Assembly (NCBI GenBank): GCA_009731375.1
Contig: BJOX01000096.1
Location: 1 to 60,500 of the forward strand
DNA length: 60,500 nt
Direction of reading: 5' to 3'
From: Paulinella micropora
Taxonomy: Eukaryota > Cercozoa > Imbricatea > Euglyphida
Position numbers and translations under genes: made by a program. Each line of letters starts with the position of its first letter. Within the stretch, counting starts at the first letter, position 1. Positions 51,220 through 60,500 of this stretch are shown here, one piece after another. The notes below the pieces were generated by a model. That model had not been told where the DNA came from and did no database searches. It saw only the letters and a list, made by a program, of their open reading frames with translations.

Positions 51220-52594
51220 TATGTATATATATATTACATAGACATCGGAGAGGGAAAACAGATATATACTACATGTAGAGATTGAAGAGGCAGCGATAGA
51301 AGATGCAGTGGTCAAACTGTAACAGACAAGAAAGCAGATATATATATATATAATATATATATATATATATAATATATATGTATATTACATAGACATTGGA
51401 GAGGGAAAACAGATATATACTACATGTAGAGATTGAAGAGGCAGCGATAGAAGATGCAGTGGTCAAACTGTAACAGACAAGAAAGCAGATATATATTACA
51501 TGTAGACATTGGAGAGGGAAAAAGATATATATTACATGTAGAGATTAAAGAGGGAAAGTCAGATAACTTCTTCACATCGTTCTCGTTCAATCCTAGTGTT
51601 ACGACCCTCCTCTTTGTCTTTCTTTTCAATCTTTTCTTTCTCTCTTTCTTTTCTGTCTTTTGTTCTTCCTTGATTCCTTGCTTTATTTAAATTCGGAAGC
51701 CATTCTTTGAAAGCTCAGAACAAGGCCTCTCTCACGATGAGCTCAGCATGTCCATTTATTCGGTTACATCCACAAAATGTGGTCAGGTTACCGACAAAAG
51801 TACATATGCGACGCGCCAAATTTGACGTGTTTTTGCGGGCTCGCCGTCAAATTTGTGGCTAACCGCATAATACATAATATACTAATCTGAAACCTTGATG
51901 GAGAGTGAGTTCAAGGCGGACCTGCAAGAGATGTAAGGCCTCGTGGACAAACAAGCGACAGATGCGACGTAGAATGGTCTACACATACACGCGTGAATAC
52001 ATACACGTGTACATACGTGAATACATACACGTGTACATACGTGAATACATACACGCGTACAAACGTACAAAAAAAAATTGTACATGCATATATGCATGCA
52101 TGACATGGCATGCGTGGCATGCATGCATCATGCATCATGCATGCATATGCGTACGTACATACATGCATGCATAAACACATACATACATACATACATACAT
52201 ACATACATACATCACATACATACATAACATAACATAACATACATACATAGATACATAGATACATACATACATACATACATACATATTTCCATACATACAT
52301 ATTTCCATACAGACATACGTAAGTACGTACAAAATACATACATACATACATACATACATACATACATACCTGTGCGCGAATCCCCGAAGGGTCCAAAGGC
52401 AGGCAAGAAGAAGAAGAAGAAGAAGAAGAAGAAGAAGAAGAAGAAGAAGAAGAAGAAAAAGGGGAGGGGGAAGAGGAGGATGGGGAGGAGGAGGGGGAGG
52501 AGGCGGAGGAGGAGGAGGAGGAGGAAGAAGAAGAAGAAGAAGAAGAAGAAGAAGAAGAAGCCGATTTGGGCTCTACAGACACGCACTCGTACCT
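50206..52594 (-). CDS. Archaemetzincin-type zinc metalloprotease (5' end uncertain)
   Basis: Minus-strand exons: 51922-51978 (TILRRICRLFVHEALHLLQ), 50701-50738 (FDHCIFYRCLMN plus two bases), 50412-50475 (SGHVQEDD...LLLCPVCLRK) and 50206-50286 (LCSLMS... stop TAA). Joined in phase they give HEALHLLQFDHC, C-x4-C, then Met and a CPVC pair 16 residues later. This is essentially the archaemetzincin (AMZ) zinc signature HExxHxxGx3Cx4CxM...CxxC, with Gln replacing the usual Gly. The three His and Glu needed for zinc and catalysis are present. A further exon, about 52376-52594, may precede, ending DPSGIRAQ and containing a long poly-Ser tract coded by a TTC/TCC microsatellite; more upstream exons are expected but not identified. 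AMZs are cytosolic aminopeptidase-like enzymes of uncertain role. Introns are filled with copies of these exons. Confidence 0.75.
50509..50546 (-). repeat. Partial copy of AMZ CPVC exon
   Basis: gaggttgtgcatcatcctc and tgaacgtgtcccgac are repeated exactly from 50440-50475, about 71 bases upstream (minus strand) of the functional exon, within TATG microsatellite. Confidence 0.9.
50748..51500 (-). repeat. Array of AMZ exon copies (decoy exons)
   Basis: Seven copies of the acceptor plus start of the FDHCIFYRC exon lie near 50820, 50905 and 50960 (these two inverted), 51045, 51138 (partial), 51282 and 51432, separated by AT microsatellite. Each keeps the acceptor GTCTGTTACAG and most bases to CGCTGCCTC, but then changes to TTCAATCTCTACATGTAG, losing the Met and adding a stop. 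Together with a linked ttggagagggaaa phrase they form a composite unit of about 145 bp. Confidence 0.9.
51979..52375. repeat. TACA/TATG microsatellite in AMZ intron
   Basis: catacata-type tetranucleotide and tgcatgca palindromic repeats. The translated Met-Tyr-Val-Cys frames are artefacts. Confidence 0.85.
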
Positions 52595-53393
52595 ATCAAC
52601 ATAACAAACAAGAGAAAAAGAAAGGCCAAGGAAGGAAAAAACAGAAGAAAAAAAAAAAGGGGGGGGGGGGGGGGGAGGGCAAAGAAAGGAAAATCAAAAC
52701 AAGGACATAGGCAGAACAAATCGAACGATATATCGAAAAAGTTGCCTGTCCCTTGTCTGTCCCTAGAGGCGTCCTCTCATCATATTATGATCCACTTTTA
52801 CTCATCATTTTATTCATATATTTATTTATTTACTTATTTATTTATTTATTTATTTATTTACCAAATAGTCCTCACAACAGTGCTTGTGCGCATGCCATGT
52901 ATATATGTATGTAGGCAATAGTCTTCACGTTTTGCTTGGAGATGTATGCTATGTATATATGCATGTACCAAATCTTCCCTGTACTGCTTGAGATTCATGT
53001 AGGATAGGATAGGATAAGATAGGATAGGATAGGATAGGATAGGATAGGATGGGATGGGATGATGGGATGGGATGGGATAGGATAGGATGGGATAATGGGA
53101 TGGGATGGGATAGGATAGGATAGGATGGGGTGATGGGATGGGATGGGATAGGATAGGATTGGGATTGGGATTGGGATTAGGATTAGGCTTGGGATTGGGA
53201 TTGGGATTGAGATTAGGATTAGGATTATGATCATGATTAGGATTAGGATTAGGATAGGATAGGATAGGATAGGATAGGATAGGATAGGATAGGTGTAGAT
53301 GGAATCTTATGGCATGTACCAGTAGTCTTCCCCGTACTGCTTGTGTGGGTCGTAACGCGCTACGCTGAAAACCGCGATGCCCTAGCAGTATTG

Positions 53394-53439
<46 letters not shown>

Positions 53440-53459
53440 GAGAAGTAGTAGTAGTAGTG

Positions 53460-53496
<37 letters not shown>

Positions 53497-53511
53497 AAGC
53501 AGTAGTAGTGA

Positions 53512-53550
<39 letters not shown>

Positions 53551-53591
53551 AGAGTAGATAGGAGAAGTAGTAGAAGTAGTAGTAGTAGTAA

Positions 53592-53642
<51 letters not shown>

Positions 53643-53661
53643 AGAGTAGATAGGAGAAGTA

Positions 53662-53711
<50 letters not shown>

Positions 53712-53727
53712 CGAGAGTAGATAGGAC

Positions 53728-53799
<72 letters not shown>

Positions 53800-53850
53800 A
53801 GAGTAGATAGTGATAGTAACGCGCTACCCTGAAGACCGCAATGCCCTAGC

Positions 53851-53899
<49 letters not shown>

Positions 53900-54112
53900 G
53901 TATTAGTATTAGTAGTGGTAGTAGCAGCAATAGTAGTAGTAGTAGTAGTAGTAGTAGTAGCAGTAGTAGTAATAGTAGTAGAAGTAGAAGAAGTAGTAGT
54001 AGTAATAGCAGTAGTAGTAGTAGTACTAGTAGTAGTAGTAGCAGGAGGAGGAGTAGGGGGAGGAGGAGGAGGACGAGGAGAAGGAGGAGGAGGAGGGGGA
54101 GGGGAAGGAGTA

Positions 54113-54145
<33 letters not shown>

Positions 54146-54165
54146 GTGAGTGCATAGGCCATCGG
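52595..54165. repeat. Microsatellite block (GGATA, GATTAG, TAG)n
   Basis: 52655-52677 G run; 52800-52860 TTTA; 52997-53290 GGATA/GGGAT/GGATTA; 53395-54060 TAG; 54061-54150 GGA then ATT. The unique spacer cgctaccctgaagaccgc at 53824 echoes cgctacgctgaaaaccgc at 53360, so the TAG blocks are part of a longer duplicated unit. No gene is seen. Confidence 0.9.
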
Positions 54166-54272
54166 TCCCTTTCCATGGGCTGATTGGTATAAAGCTCCTA
54201 GAGTAATGTTCTATGCCGTCACTTCCTTTATTCCACCGATTGGTGTGGAGACTTTCCTTATGGAATGGAGGA

Positions 54273-54667
54273 NNNNNNNNNNNNNNNNNNNNNNNNNNNN
54301 NNNNNNNNNNNNNNNNNNNNNNNNNNNNNNNNNNNNNNNNNNNNNNNNNNNNNNNNNNNNNNNNNNNNNNNNNNNNNNNNNNNNNNNNNNNNNNNNNNNN
54401 NNNNNNNNNNNNNNNNNNNNNNNNNNNNNNNNNNNNNNNNNNNNNNNNNNNNNNNNNNNNNNNNNNNNNNNNNNNNNNNNNNNNNNNNNNNNNNNNNNNN
54501 NNNNNNNNNNNNNNNNNNNNNNNNNNNNNNNNNNNNNNNNNNNNNNNNNNNNNNNNNNNNNNNNNNNNNNNNNNNNNNNNNNNNNNNNNNNNNNNNNNNN
54601 NNNNNNNNNNNNNNNNNNNNNNNNNNNNNNNNNNNNNNNNNNNNNNNNNNNNNNNNNNNNNNNNNNN
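54273..54667. other. Assembly gap (395 N)
   Basis: Gap directly preceding the 3' end of a retroposon; its body is probably hidden here. Confidence 0.99.
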
Positions 54668-54778
54668 TGCAGAAATGCATCAGCCATTGACAGAGAAGCA
54701 CTATTATTATTATTACTATTATTATTATTATCATTATTGTTATGATTAATTATTATTATGATTTATTATGATTTATTT

Positions 54779-54861
<83 letters not shown>

Positions 54862-54877
54862 CTTATTTATTACTTAC

Positions 54878-54967
<90 letters not shown>
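54668..54967 (+). mobile_element. Retroposon 3' end with ATT tail and (ATTT)n
   Basis: tgcagaaatgcatcagcc, then attgacagagaagcac and ATT repeats, the same 3' end as at 21160-21203. The tail passes into a long ATTT/ATT microsatellite ending at about 54967, where the next element begins. Confidence 0.75.
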
Positions 54968-54969
<2 letters not shown>

Positions 54970-55029
54970 TGGAGGGGTGCACAAGATGGCACTCCATGGG
55001 AAGAGGAGGTGTTTGGGCCTCTCCCCACG

Positions 55030-55062
55030 AAGGTGACCGCTTGGGGAGGGCGGTCACCGGGA
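55030..55062 (+). other. LINE 5'-UTR hairpin 1
   Basis: ggtgaccgc and gcggtcacc form a perfect 9-bp stem with a short G-rich loop. A second, longer-range pairing (catttactcgg near 55083 with ccgagtaaatg near 55214) encloses the next 120 bases. Confidence 0.7.
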
Positions 55063-55296
55063 TATGCGCAACTCTCAACTGGGCATTTACTCGGTAGGGG
55101 TTCGGCCAGGCAGGTTGTGGGGTTGTCTGTTGGATTGTTGGTTGGCTCGTTTTTCTTGGCTGTTGGTTTGGGTCTGGTTTCCTGGTTAGCCCATTTTCGC
55201 CGAATTTCCTGCCGAGTAAATGCCTGGGGGCTTCCAGTTCCGGTTTGGTGATCTTGTTGAGGTGAGCATTGGGAGGAAACAGTACCGAGATGGGCT

Positions 55297-55383
55297 GAAG
55301 ATAGGATTCACATTGAGCCGAGATGGGGCCGAGTTGACCTGTTCCAACTCGGCCCCATTCGGCTTCATGTTAATCCTATCTTC
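55297..55383 (+). other. LINE 5'-UTR long hairpin
   Basis: Two ~40-nt arms around a 7-nt loop: gaagataggatt, gccgagatggggccgagttg on the left; ccaactcggccccattcggc, aatcctatcttc on the right. Near-perfect pairing with only small bulges. Confidence 0.85.
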
Positions 55384-55959
55384 ATCCTATCTGGGTTTTG
55401 TCTCCTACCTATCTTCGCTTCTTCGGGGTTGCCTAACTGGAATACATGATGACGCGCACGTTGGAGAGGGGCTTCAGTCGGTCCCAATGCCTTGCCAGTG
55501 CCTTGCTGCGTTGCCGTGCCTTGCCCCATGCATTCACACCCTCCACCGTTGCATTTCTAACTGAGCAGCTTCGGCTGGGATTACTATACTTGTCTGTAAG
55601 ACCCTATAGGTACCGCTAGGTTCGCGCCTTCTATACCCACGTGGGGGAGGAGTTTCAGCGGCACGCCGTCCGATCTGGCTCCACTCGGGGATACCCGTAC
55701 CTCATGAAGTGTATTGTTAGGAGCAGCTGAAAGTCCATAAGGCATGAGAGTAGAGGCGTTGACGATGCGATGGAGAGTGTGTGTAGTGCGTGAGGCAGGT
55801 TCTGGTGACGCTGGGGGTGCTGGCGGGCGCTCAAGGGCACGAAGCGACGCGGCAGCGTCCAGTGACACCGGCGGAAATGCGTGTAGTGTGTGTTGCAGAT
55901 ACCGCCGATGCTATTTGCATGGACGGGCGCTTTCCTCGGCGTAAAGAGGCGCGGCGGTG

Positions 55960-58900
55960 ATGGCCAGCGACATTGGCCGTCTACTACTCTCAATGGATTA
56001 CAAATACGCGAAGCACGGAGCTACCACTGTGGCCCTTATGGGACAAGGTAGAATCGCCGAAGACCTGGACAATCCCCGTGGGAATGCCTCTTCGACGGGC
56101 TCTGGCCCGATGTCCCAGGATGGGAGGATGAGGGCTCGCGTATATGACGGAATTCCTGAACCACGTGGAGAGGCTATCTTAGCTGCGCCTCATCCTTCCT
56201 CCCCAAACCTGGCACACGGGTCGGCGCTTCAACATAAGGCGAGCGGCGCTATATGGCAGATGGCACCGCCGCCTCGACGGTACCGGCGGGTAGATCGGTA
56301 CGACAAGGACGGGCGTAATCTGATTGTCTGGGGGCTCTCAGAACGCGCCAATCTACAGGAGATCGCCTCCAAAATGAGCGGTCTTGGTCTGGTGGTCCCG
56401 GTAATGGAGTGGCAAGGCCAGCGAATGTCTCGTCACCTGGAGCTGGTCTACGAGGACGATGACAGCAGGCAGACGGCGTTGCAGCAACTCAAACATCTCA
56501 AATTCTTCGGCAGAGGGGTCAATGTGGCCCTTGGGCGCAGGTTCAGGGACAGGGAACGTGTCCGAAGGCTTATTCGCATCCATCTGCGTGGGGAAGCGGC
56601 GGTCCGGAAGGAGGAAGCTGCGACGGGATATCGCGTCTTGCCTCTGCATGAAGAATGTGTCGATGATGTGCAGGTGGTGTCTTCGGAATTGGCTGCCGAT
56701 GCACCTAAGTGTGTGTCTGAGTGTGCTGATGTGCATGTGGTGCCCCTGCATTCGGCGGCCAGTGCAGTGGGGGACCAACCTGCGCAAGCACCTGCAGAGG
56801 GGGGCAGCACGAGGGCGGAAGCCAAGCGCGGCCGTCGGGTCCGGAAACGAGCCAAGAAGCACCGCTCCAAGCAGTTCGATACCGGCTTCAAGCTACTCGT
56901 CGCGAGTCACAACTGGCAGGGTAAAACGGGATACGACAACGTAGGCACGGCGGAATGGGCATCATTCTACAAGCACGAGGGCTGGCTAGTCATCGGGGCT
57001 CAGGAGCACCGCATGGGCAAGAAGCAACTTTCCAAATGCAGCCTGGATGGATTCCGGATTTTTGGAAAACCTGCGGAGGTCAGCGAGAAAAATCGCTGCA
57101 AGGGTGGGGTTCTATTCGCGGTGGCTAACTTCCTTGGTCCGTATTGCAACCTGGTGTCAGCCCCCGTCGACCACCGGCAGCAAGTGTGGCTGCGTATCGC
57201 CTCGGGTGTTACCGGCGCTCAGGATATCTATGTGGGCAACGGCTACTTTCCCCAGGAAACGCAGGAAGAAGAGTCGTCAGAGGCGTATGCGGCCTGGCAG
57301 GCAGCTATAGCTTTTTTTGGAGCCAAAGGTCTTGTGGTCACGGTGGCGGATGCCAACGCGAAGCTCGGGCCGGCATGCAGCCGAAAAGAGGAGGGCATCG
57401 TCGGTCAGCACGGGGAGGTCGATGATAAGGGAGCACCGGTACGTTCGGAGAACGGCAAGAGACTCGCGGCTGTCCTCGTCGCTACGGGCCTGCGAAATCT
57501 GAGCGGCTTCTCGTGCCCAGTGGAAGGGTCCTACTGGTGGTCCCGGCGTGAGCAGCGCGGCATGGGCACAGGCAAGCACCTCCTCGATTACATCTGCGCG
57601 TCGCCTGGCTTGGCATCTGGAGCAAAGTTCGGAGTATGCGAAGATGATCTTGATACGGACCACAAGGCAGTATGGGCCGAACTGACGTGGAGCGGCCAGC
57701 GCCGGCCAAAGCGGGCTGCGAAACCTTACAGGTCCTTTCGTGTTGATAAGCTTATTGGTGCTGGTGTCTCGGGTAATGATCACGCTGCGAAGCAAGCGCT
57801 GGATTATCTACGCGACAAGTTCGATGACGTATTCCAGCATTGCCTACAGAAGCTTGGAGTGCATCAGCTGCCTGAGCTTGACCTATCGGGTGGTGCCGAC
57901 AGCCAACGGGTGGTAGATGACGTCACCGAGCGAGTGGCGCAGTCCTTCCGAATGGCGGCGCACCGGGTCCTTGGCTCCAGATGTATACGACCCCGTTTCA
58001 CCAACAATTGGTTCGACGGGGAGCTAAAGGAGCTCATTCAGCAGCGCCGGGAGGCCTACGCAGCATACAGGAGGGATGAATCGAATGCGGAAGCCCGTCT
58101 GAATTGGCTACGGCTCCGCAAGCAAATTCGGAAGGCAACTCGGGCCAAGAAGTCCGCCTCCTTCAAGCAAGTGCAGGAAGAAGCGGTCAAATGTCAACGC
58201 GAGCAATCCTCAAAGCGCTTTTGGCTACTCGCGAAGCGGCTTGGCGGGGCACGCAGAACGAAGGTCTCCGCGCCGGTGCAAAGGGAGGATGGCTCACTGG
58301 CGTGTACGCTGCCGGAAAAGGTCGCTCGGTGGGAGGAATTTCGGAAAAATTCGGTGAAGCCACGGGAAAATCCGGCAAGTGCGGCTGTTGTGGTGGAGTG
58401 CTGTGCAGAAGCAGGCTCGCTGGAGTGGGAGGAAGCCGAAGCTAAGCGGCAGTTCCACTGGAACGATCGCTTCAGAGATGAGGTGGCCCGGGCTATGAAG
58501 GAGCACGAAGTAGGTGAAGACACTTGCGAAGAGCTGGACAAGCCGTTCACGCAAGAGGAGGTCCTTGCAAGGCAACGTGCCCTGAATAACCACAAAGCTT
58601 GTGGCGAGGACAAAGTGAAGAACGAGATGCTCAAGTATGGCGGCGCCTACATCAATGGCTACTTAACGCAGTACTTCAACTGGATTCGAGAAGCCGAGAG
58701 GACTCCAAAAGCTTGGGGCAAGGGAATCATCGTCAATATCCCCAAGGGTGGGGATCCTACGGATCCTGACAACTGGAGGGATATCTCGATTATTAGTTGC
58801 CTTGGTAAGCTGTATCTGTCCTTATTAGCTACTCGTCTAACGCTCTTCGTGGATGGCCCGGATAAGCTACGTCCAGAGCAGGGAGGCTTCCGCCCGGGGC

Positions 58901-60381
58901 GTCGCACTACGGATCAGGTCTTTACCCTTTGGCAGAGGTTGAAGGGGCGTCAGCAGCAGAAGCGGGAGTCGTATGTCCTGTTCGTCGATCTACGCAAGGC
59001 TTTCCCGTCTGTTTGGAGAGATGGCCTATTTGAGAGGCTCTGGAAGCTGGGTGTAAGGGGCAAGTTCTGGCGCACGCTACGCAGGTGCTACGAGCAGACT
59101 TCGTCGCAAGTGCTAGTTGATGGAGCACTCACCCCCGAAGTACTGGAGGGTGTAGGCGTCCAACAGGGGTCCCCTCTCTCTCCCACACTCTTCAACGTCT
59201 TTATGGATGAGCTGTGTGATCGGCTGGCGAGTGCCCTCAAGATCACGGATGTGAAGCGGCTGAACGACATCAAGGCACTTCTATACGCGGACGACGTGGC
59301 CCTCATCGCTCACAGTCGCACCGAGCTCCAGAAGATGGTCAATGTTGTGGCCAAGTTCGCGGAAGATTACCGGCTGGAAGTCAACTTGAAGCCCGGCAAG
59401 ACGGAAATCATGCCCATTTACACGTCGAGCAAGGCGAAACGACCAAGTATCAGGGAGCGAGGTGAGCCCGTGGTGTGGTTTCGCGGCCAGAAGCTTTGTG
59501 TCACCAGTCAGTACAAGTACCTGGGAGTGGTTATCACCGACGACCTGAAGTGGAAGGAGCAGGCCCTGCGGGCTACGCGTGTCACTGAAGTCGCCACCGC
59601 AGGTTGGTACTCTTTGTGGTGTGCAGGTGAGATACAAGCTAGGTATCGTCTCATGTGCTGGAATCAACTTGTGGGGGCCAAGCTGAAGTACGCCTTCGAT
59701 GTCTGGCGTGCCCCCGTATCGCAGCTCACCAAGCTGGAGGCAGCAATGCTGCGCCCCATGAGGATGATTCTCGGCATCAGCCCTAAGACAAGCAAGTGGA
59801 TTACACTCTTTCTGGCGCGCTCTTTGAGTGCGGAGCGTTTGCGACTGGCGGCGCAACTGAAGTTCTATGGACGGCTGCGTGTTCTACCGGAGAAGCGATT
59901 TCCTGTCATCGCATCTCAAGTCAAATCCGACTGGACTGCGGAGGCCGAAGGCGCTATCAGGGACTCAATGGATCTACAACAAGGGCTTCAGGAGCTCCTA
60001 AATAGCTCAGAGAAGGACCTCGAGGGTTGGTGTTCGACTGTGGACAAGTGGGCCCTTCAGCAGGACGTCAAGATGGTGCAGCAACTGATGTGGGACAAGC
60101 GAGAGGCAGGCAGCGATCTTACTGATGGCCTGCGAGTCATCCTAAGACAAGTCTTTGGAACTAAGGAGTTCCCAAGATGGGTAGCCCTTGATGATGCGCA
60201 TTATAATCTGCTTCGGAGAAGGTTGCTCAGCTGCAACAACCGCCTTCGGTTGTACCGCAGCAAGTTTGTCAGTGGCATGTCCCCTCACGCTTCTGTTGTC
60301 ATGATGATGTCAATGAGTCCCTTGCGCACTTCTTATGGGATTGCCCCATGCATGAGGCGAGACGTAAGCAGCTGTTGCTGA
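55960..60381 (+). CDS. LINE polyprotein: RRM-like, AP endonuclease, RT
   Basis: ATG at 55960; about 1,473 codons to TGA. Residues ~119-205 (RNLIVWGLSERANLQEI ... RRFRDRERVRR) resemble the RRM-like nucleic-acid-binding region of LINE ORF1 proteins, here fused upstream of the enzymes. The endonuclease spans ~310-570: LLVASHNWQGK, IGAQEHRM (metal-binding Glu), YVGNGYFP, VTVADANAKLG, DTDHKAVWAEL (Asp-His). The RT spans ~850-1190: NWRDISIISCLGKLY, FRPGRRTTDQ, LFVDLRKAFPSVW, GVQQGSPLSPTLFN, LLYADDVALIA (YADD at ~1108), YKYLGVVITDDLKW. Key catalytic residues are present. The last ~30 codons are out of frame with a C-terminal zinc-like motif that follows in another frame. Confidence 0.9.
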   Translation: MASDIGRLLLSMDYKYAKHGATTVALMGQGRIAEDLDNPRGNASSTGSGPMSQDGRMRARVYDGIPEPRGEAILAAPHPSSPNLAHGSALQHKASGAIWQMAPPPRRYRRVDRYDKDGRNLIVWGLSERANLQEIASKMSGLGLVVPVMEWQGQRMSRHLELVYEDDDSRQTALQQLKHLKFFGRGVNVALGRRFRDRERVRRLIRIHLRGEAAVRKEEAATGYRVLPLHEECVDDVQVVSSELAADAPKCVSECADVHVVPLHSAASAVGDQPAQAPAEGGSTRAEAKRGRRVRKRAKKHRSKQFDTGFKLLVASHNWQGKTGYDNVGTAEWASFYKHEGWLVIGAQEHRMGKKQLSKCSLDGFRIFGKPAEVSEKNRCKGGVLFAVANFLGPYCNLVSAPVDHRQQVWLRIASGVTGAQDIYVGNGYFPQETQEEESSEAYAAWQAAIAFFGAKGLVVTVADANAKLGPACSRKEEGIVGQHGEVDDKGAPVRSENGKRLAAVLVATGLRNLSGFSCPVEGSYWWSRREQRGMGTGKHLLDYICASPGLASGAKFGVCEDDLDTDHKAVWAELTWSGQRRPKRAAKPYRSFRVDKLIGAGVSGNDHAAKQALDYLRDKFDDVFQHCLQKLGVHQLPELDLSGGADSQRVVDDVTERVAQSFRMAAHRVLGSRCIRPRFTNNWFDGELKELIQQRREAYAAYRRDESNAEARLNWLRLRKQIRKATRAKKSASFKQVQEEAVKCQREQSSKRFWLLAKRLGGARRTKVSAPVQREDGSLACTLPEKVARWEEFRKNSVKPRENPASAAVVVECCAEAGSLEWEEAEAKRQFHWNDRFRDEVARAMKEHEVGEDTCEELDKPFTQEEVLARQRALNNHKACGEDKVKNEMLKYGGAYINGYLTQYFNWIREAERTPKAWGKGIIVNIPKGGDPTDPDNWRDISIISCLGKLYLSLLATRLTLFVDGPDKLRPEQGGFRPGRRTTDQVFTLWQRLKGRQQQKRESYVLFVDLRKAFPSVWRDGLFERLWKLGVRGKFWRTLRRCYEQTSSQVLVDGALTPEVLEGVGVQQGSPLSPTLFNVFMDELCDRLASALKITDVKRLNDIKALLYADDVALIAHSRTELQKMVNVVAKFAEDYRLEVNLKPGKTEIMPIYTSSKAKRPSIRERGEPVVWFRGQKLCVTSQYKYLGVVITDDLKWKEQALRATRVTEVATAGWYSLWCAGEIQARYRLMCWNQLVGAKLKYAFDVWRAPVSQLTKLEAAMLRPMRMILGISPKTSKWITLFLARSLSAERLRLAAQLKFYGRLRVLPEKRFPVIASQVKSDWTAEAEGAIRDSMDLQQGLQELLNSSEKDLEGWCSTVDKWALQQDVKMVQQLMWDKREAGSDLTDGLRVILRQVFGTKEFPRWVALDDAHYNLLRRRLLSCNNRLRLYRSKFVSGMSPHASVVMMMSMSPLRTSYGIAPCMRRDVSSCC

Positions 60382-60500
60382 GTATGCAGAGGCTCGGTGG
60401 CATGGCTGTGGGGGGTGCTGAGGGGGATGGAGGGAGTGAGGAGGGTGGTGAGGTCGTAGGCGGTGAGGTTGTGGTGGAGGATGTGTTGCTTGGGCGGGAG
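60285..60500 (+). CDS. LINE C-terminal CCHC-like motif, shifted frame
   Basis: In a neighbouring frame from about 60290 the sequence reads CCHDDVNESLAHFLWDCP followed by MHEARRKQLLL, the zinc-knuckle-like tail (C..C..H..C) that ends many non-LTR reverse transcriptases. It continues as Gly/Glu-rich sequence beyond the window. A one-step frame change near 60290 separates it from the main frame. Confidence 0.7.

Larger units (their letters stand above)
54968..60500 (+). mobile_element. Non-LTR (LINE-type) retrotransposon, 3' end off window
   Basis: A GC-rich unit begins abruptly after the ATT repeat (ctggaggggtgcacaag), has a ~1-kb 5' UTR with strong hairpins and then one long frame with apurinic-type endonuclease and reverse transcriptase. 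The sequence runs off the right edge of the window. One frame change near 60290 is the only lesion seen. Confidence 0.9.

Noticed and set aside
51420-51629. Possible AMZ exon KRRVVTLGLNENDVKKL
   Set aside because: Readable but without flanking splice sites in phase with the mapped exons, and it lies inside the decoy array.
50273-52580. Met-Tyr-Val-Cys and poly-Ile/Tyr frames
   Set aside because: Microsatellite translations (TATG, TACA, TA).

Overview
The window is nuclear DNA of a eukaryote, most likely a microbial one. Genes are split by GT-AG spliceosomal introns, the standard genetic code fits, V-ATPase subunit a, an NBR1-type autophagy receptor and an archaemetzincin are present, and the space between genes is filled with microsatellites, Ty3-type LTR retrotransposons, a non-LTR retrotransposon and a foldback element. 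I cannot name the species. The assembly contains eight N gaps, most of them inside repeats.

Layout. 1-2.9 kb is a tetranucleotide satellite with a superimposed higher-order unit. 2.9-17.5 kb is a GC-rich stretch with a small SET-domain-like gene (minus), a gene built from several short repeat arrays, a Cys-pair exon, a secreted BspA/DUF285-like protein with a very long Ser/Thr/Pro stalk (minus), a duplicated 3' gene fragment, a hypothetical exon and a discoidin-like lectin-type protein (minus). 17.5-23.1 kb is a damaged Ty3-type element (A) joined directly to the 5' end of the discoidin-like gene. 23.1-25.2 kb is AT-rich with a foldback element. 25.2-31.1 kb is a V-ATPase subunit a gene (minus) resolved into 23 exons and 834 residues. 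31.9-34.8 kb is a divergently transcribed NBR1-like gene (PB1, ZZ, FW, zinc ribbon, UBA; 5 exons). 35.8-48.4 kb is a large Ty3-type element (B) with LTRs, PBS, PPT and extra open frames after integrase. 50.2-52.6 kb is an archaemetzincin gene (minus) whose exons are short and whose introns are full of damaged exon copies. 52.6-55 kb is microsatellite. 55-60.5 kb is a LINE-type element (endonuclease plus reverse transcriptase) that runs off the window.

The most interesting pattern concerns introns. In the V-ATPase and archaemetzincin genes several introns contain degenerate or near-exact copies of the neighbouring exon edge together with its splice site. In the V-ATPase gene 10 of 22 introns end AG|GT, so the downstream exon itself begins with a potential donor. 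This looks like intron gain and growth by local tandem duplication across AGGT sites. Both Ty3 elements also carry an unusual C-terminal domain after integrase in place of a recognisable chromodomain, and element A has a tandemly duplicated gag-like domain with a CxCx4C motif.
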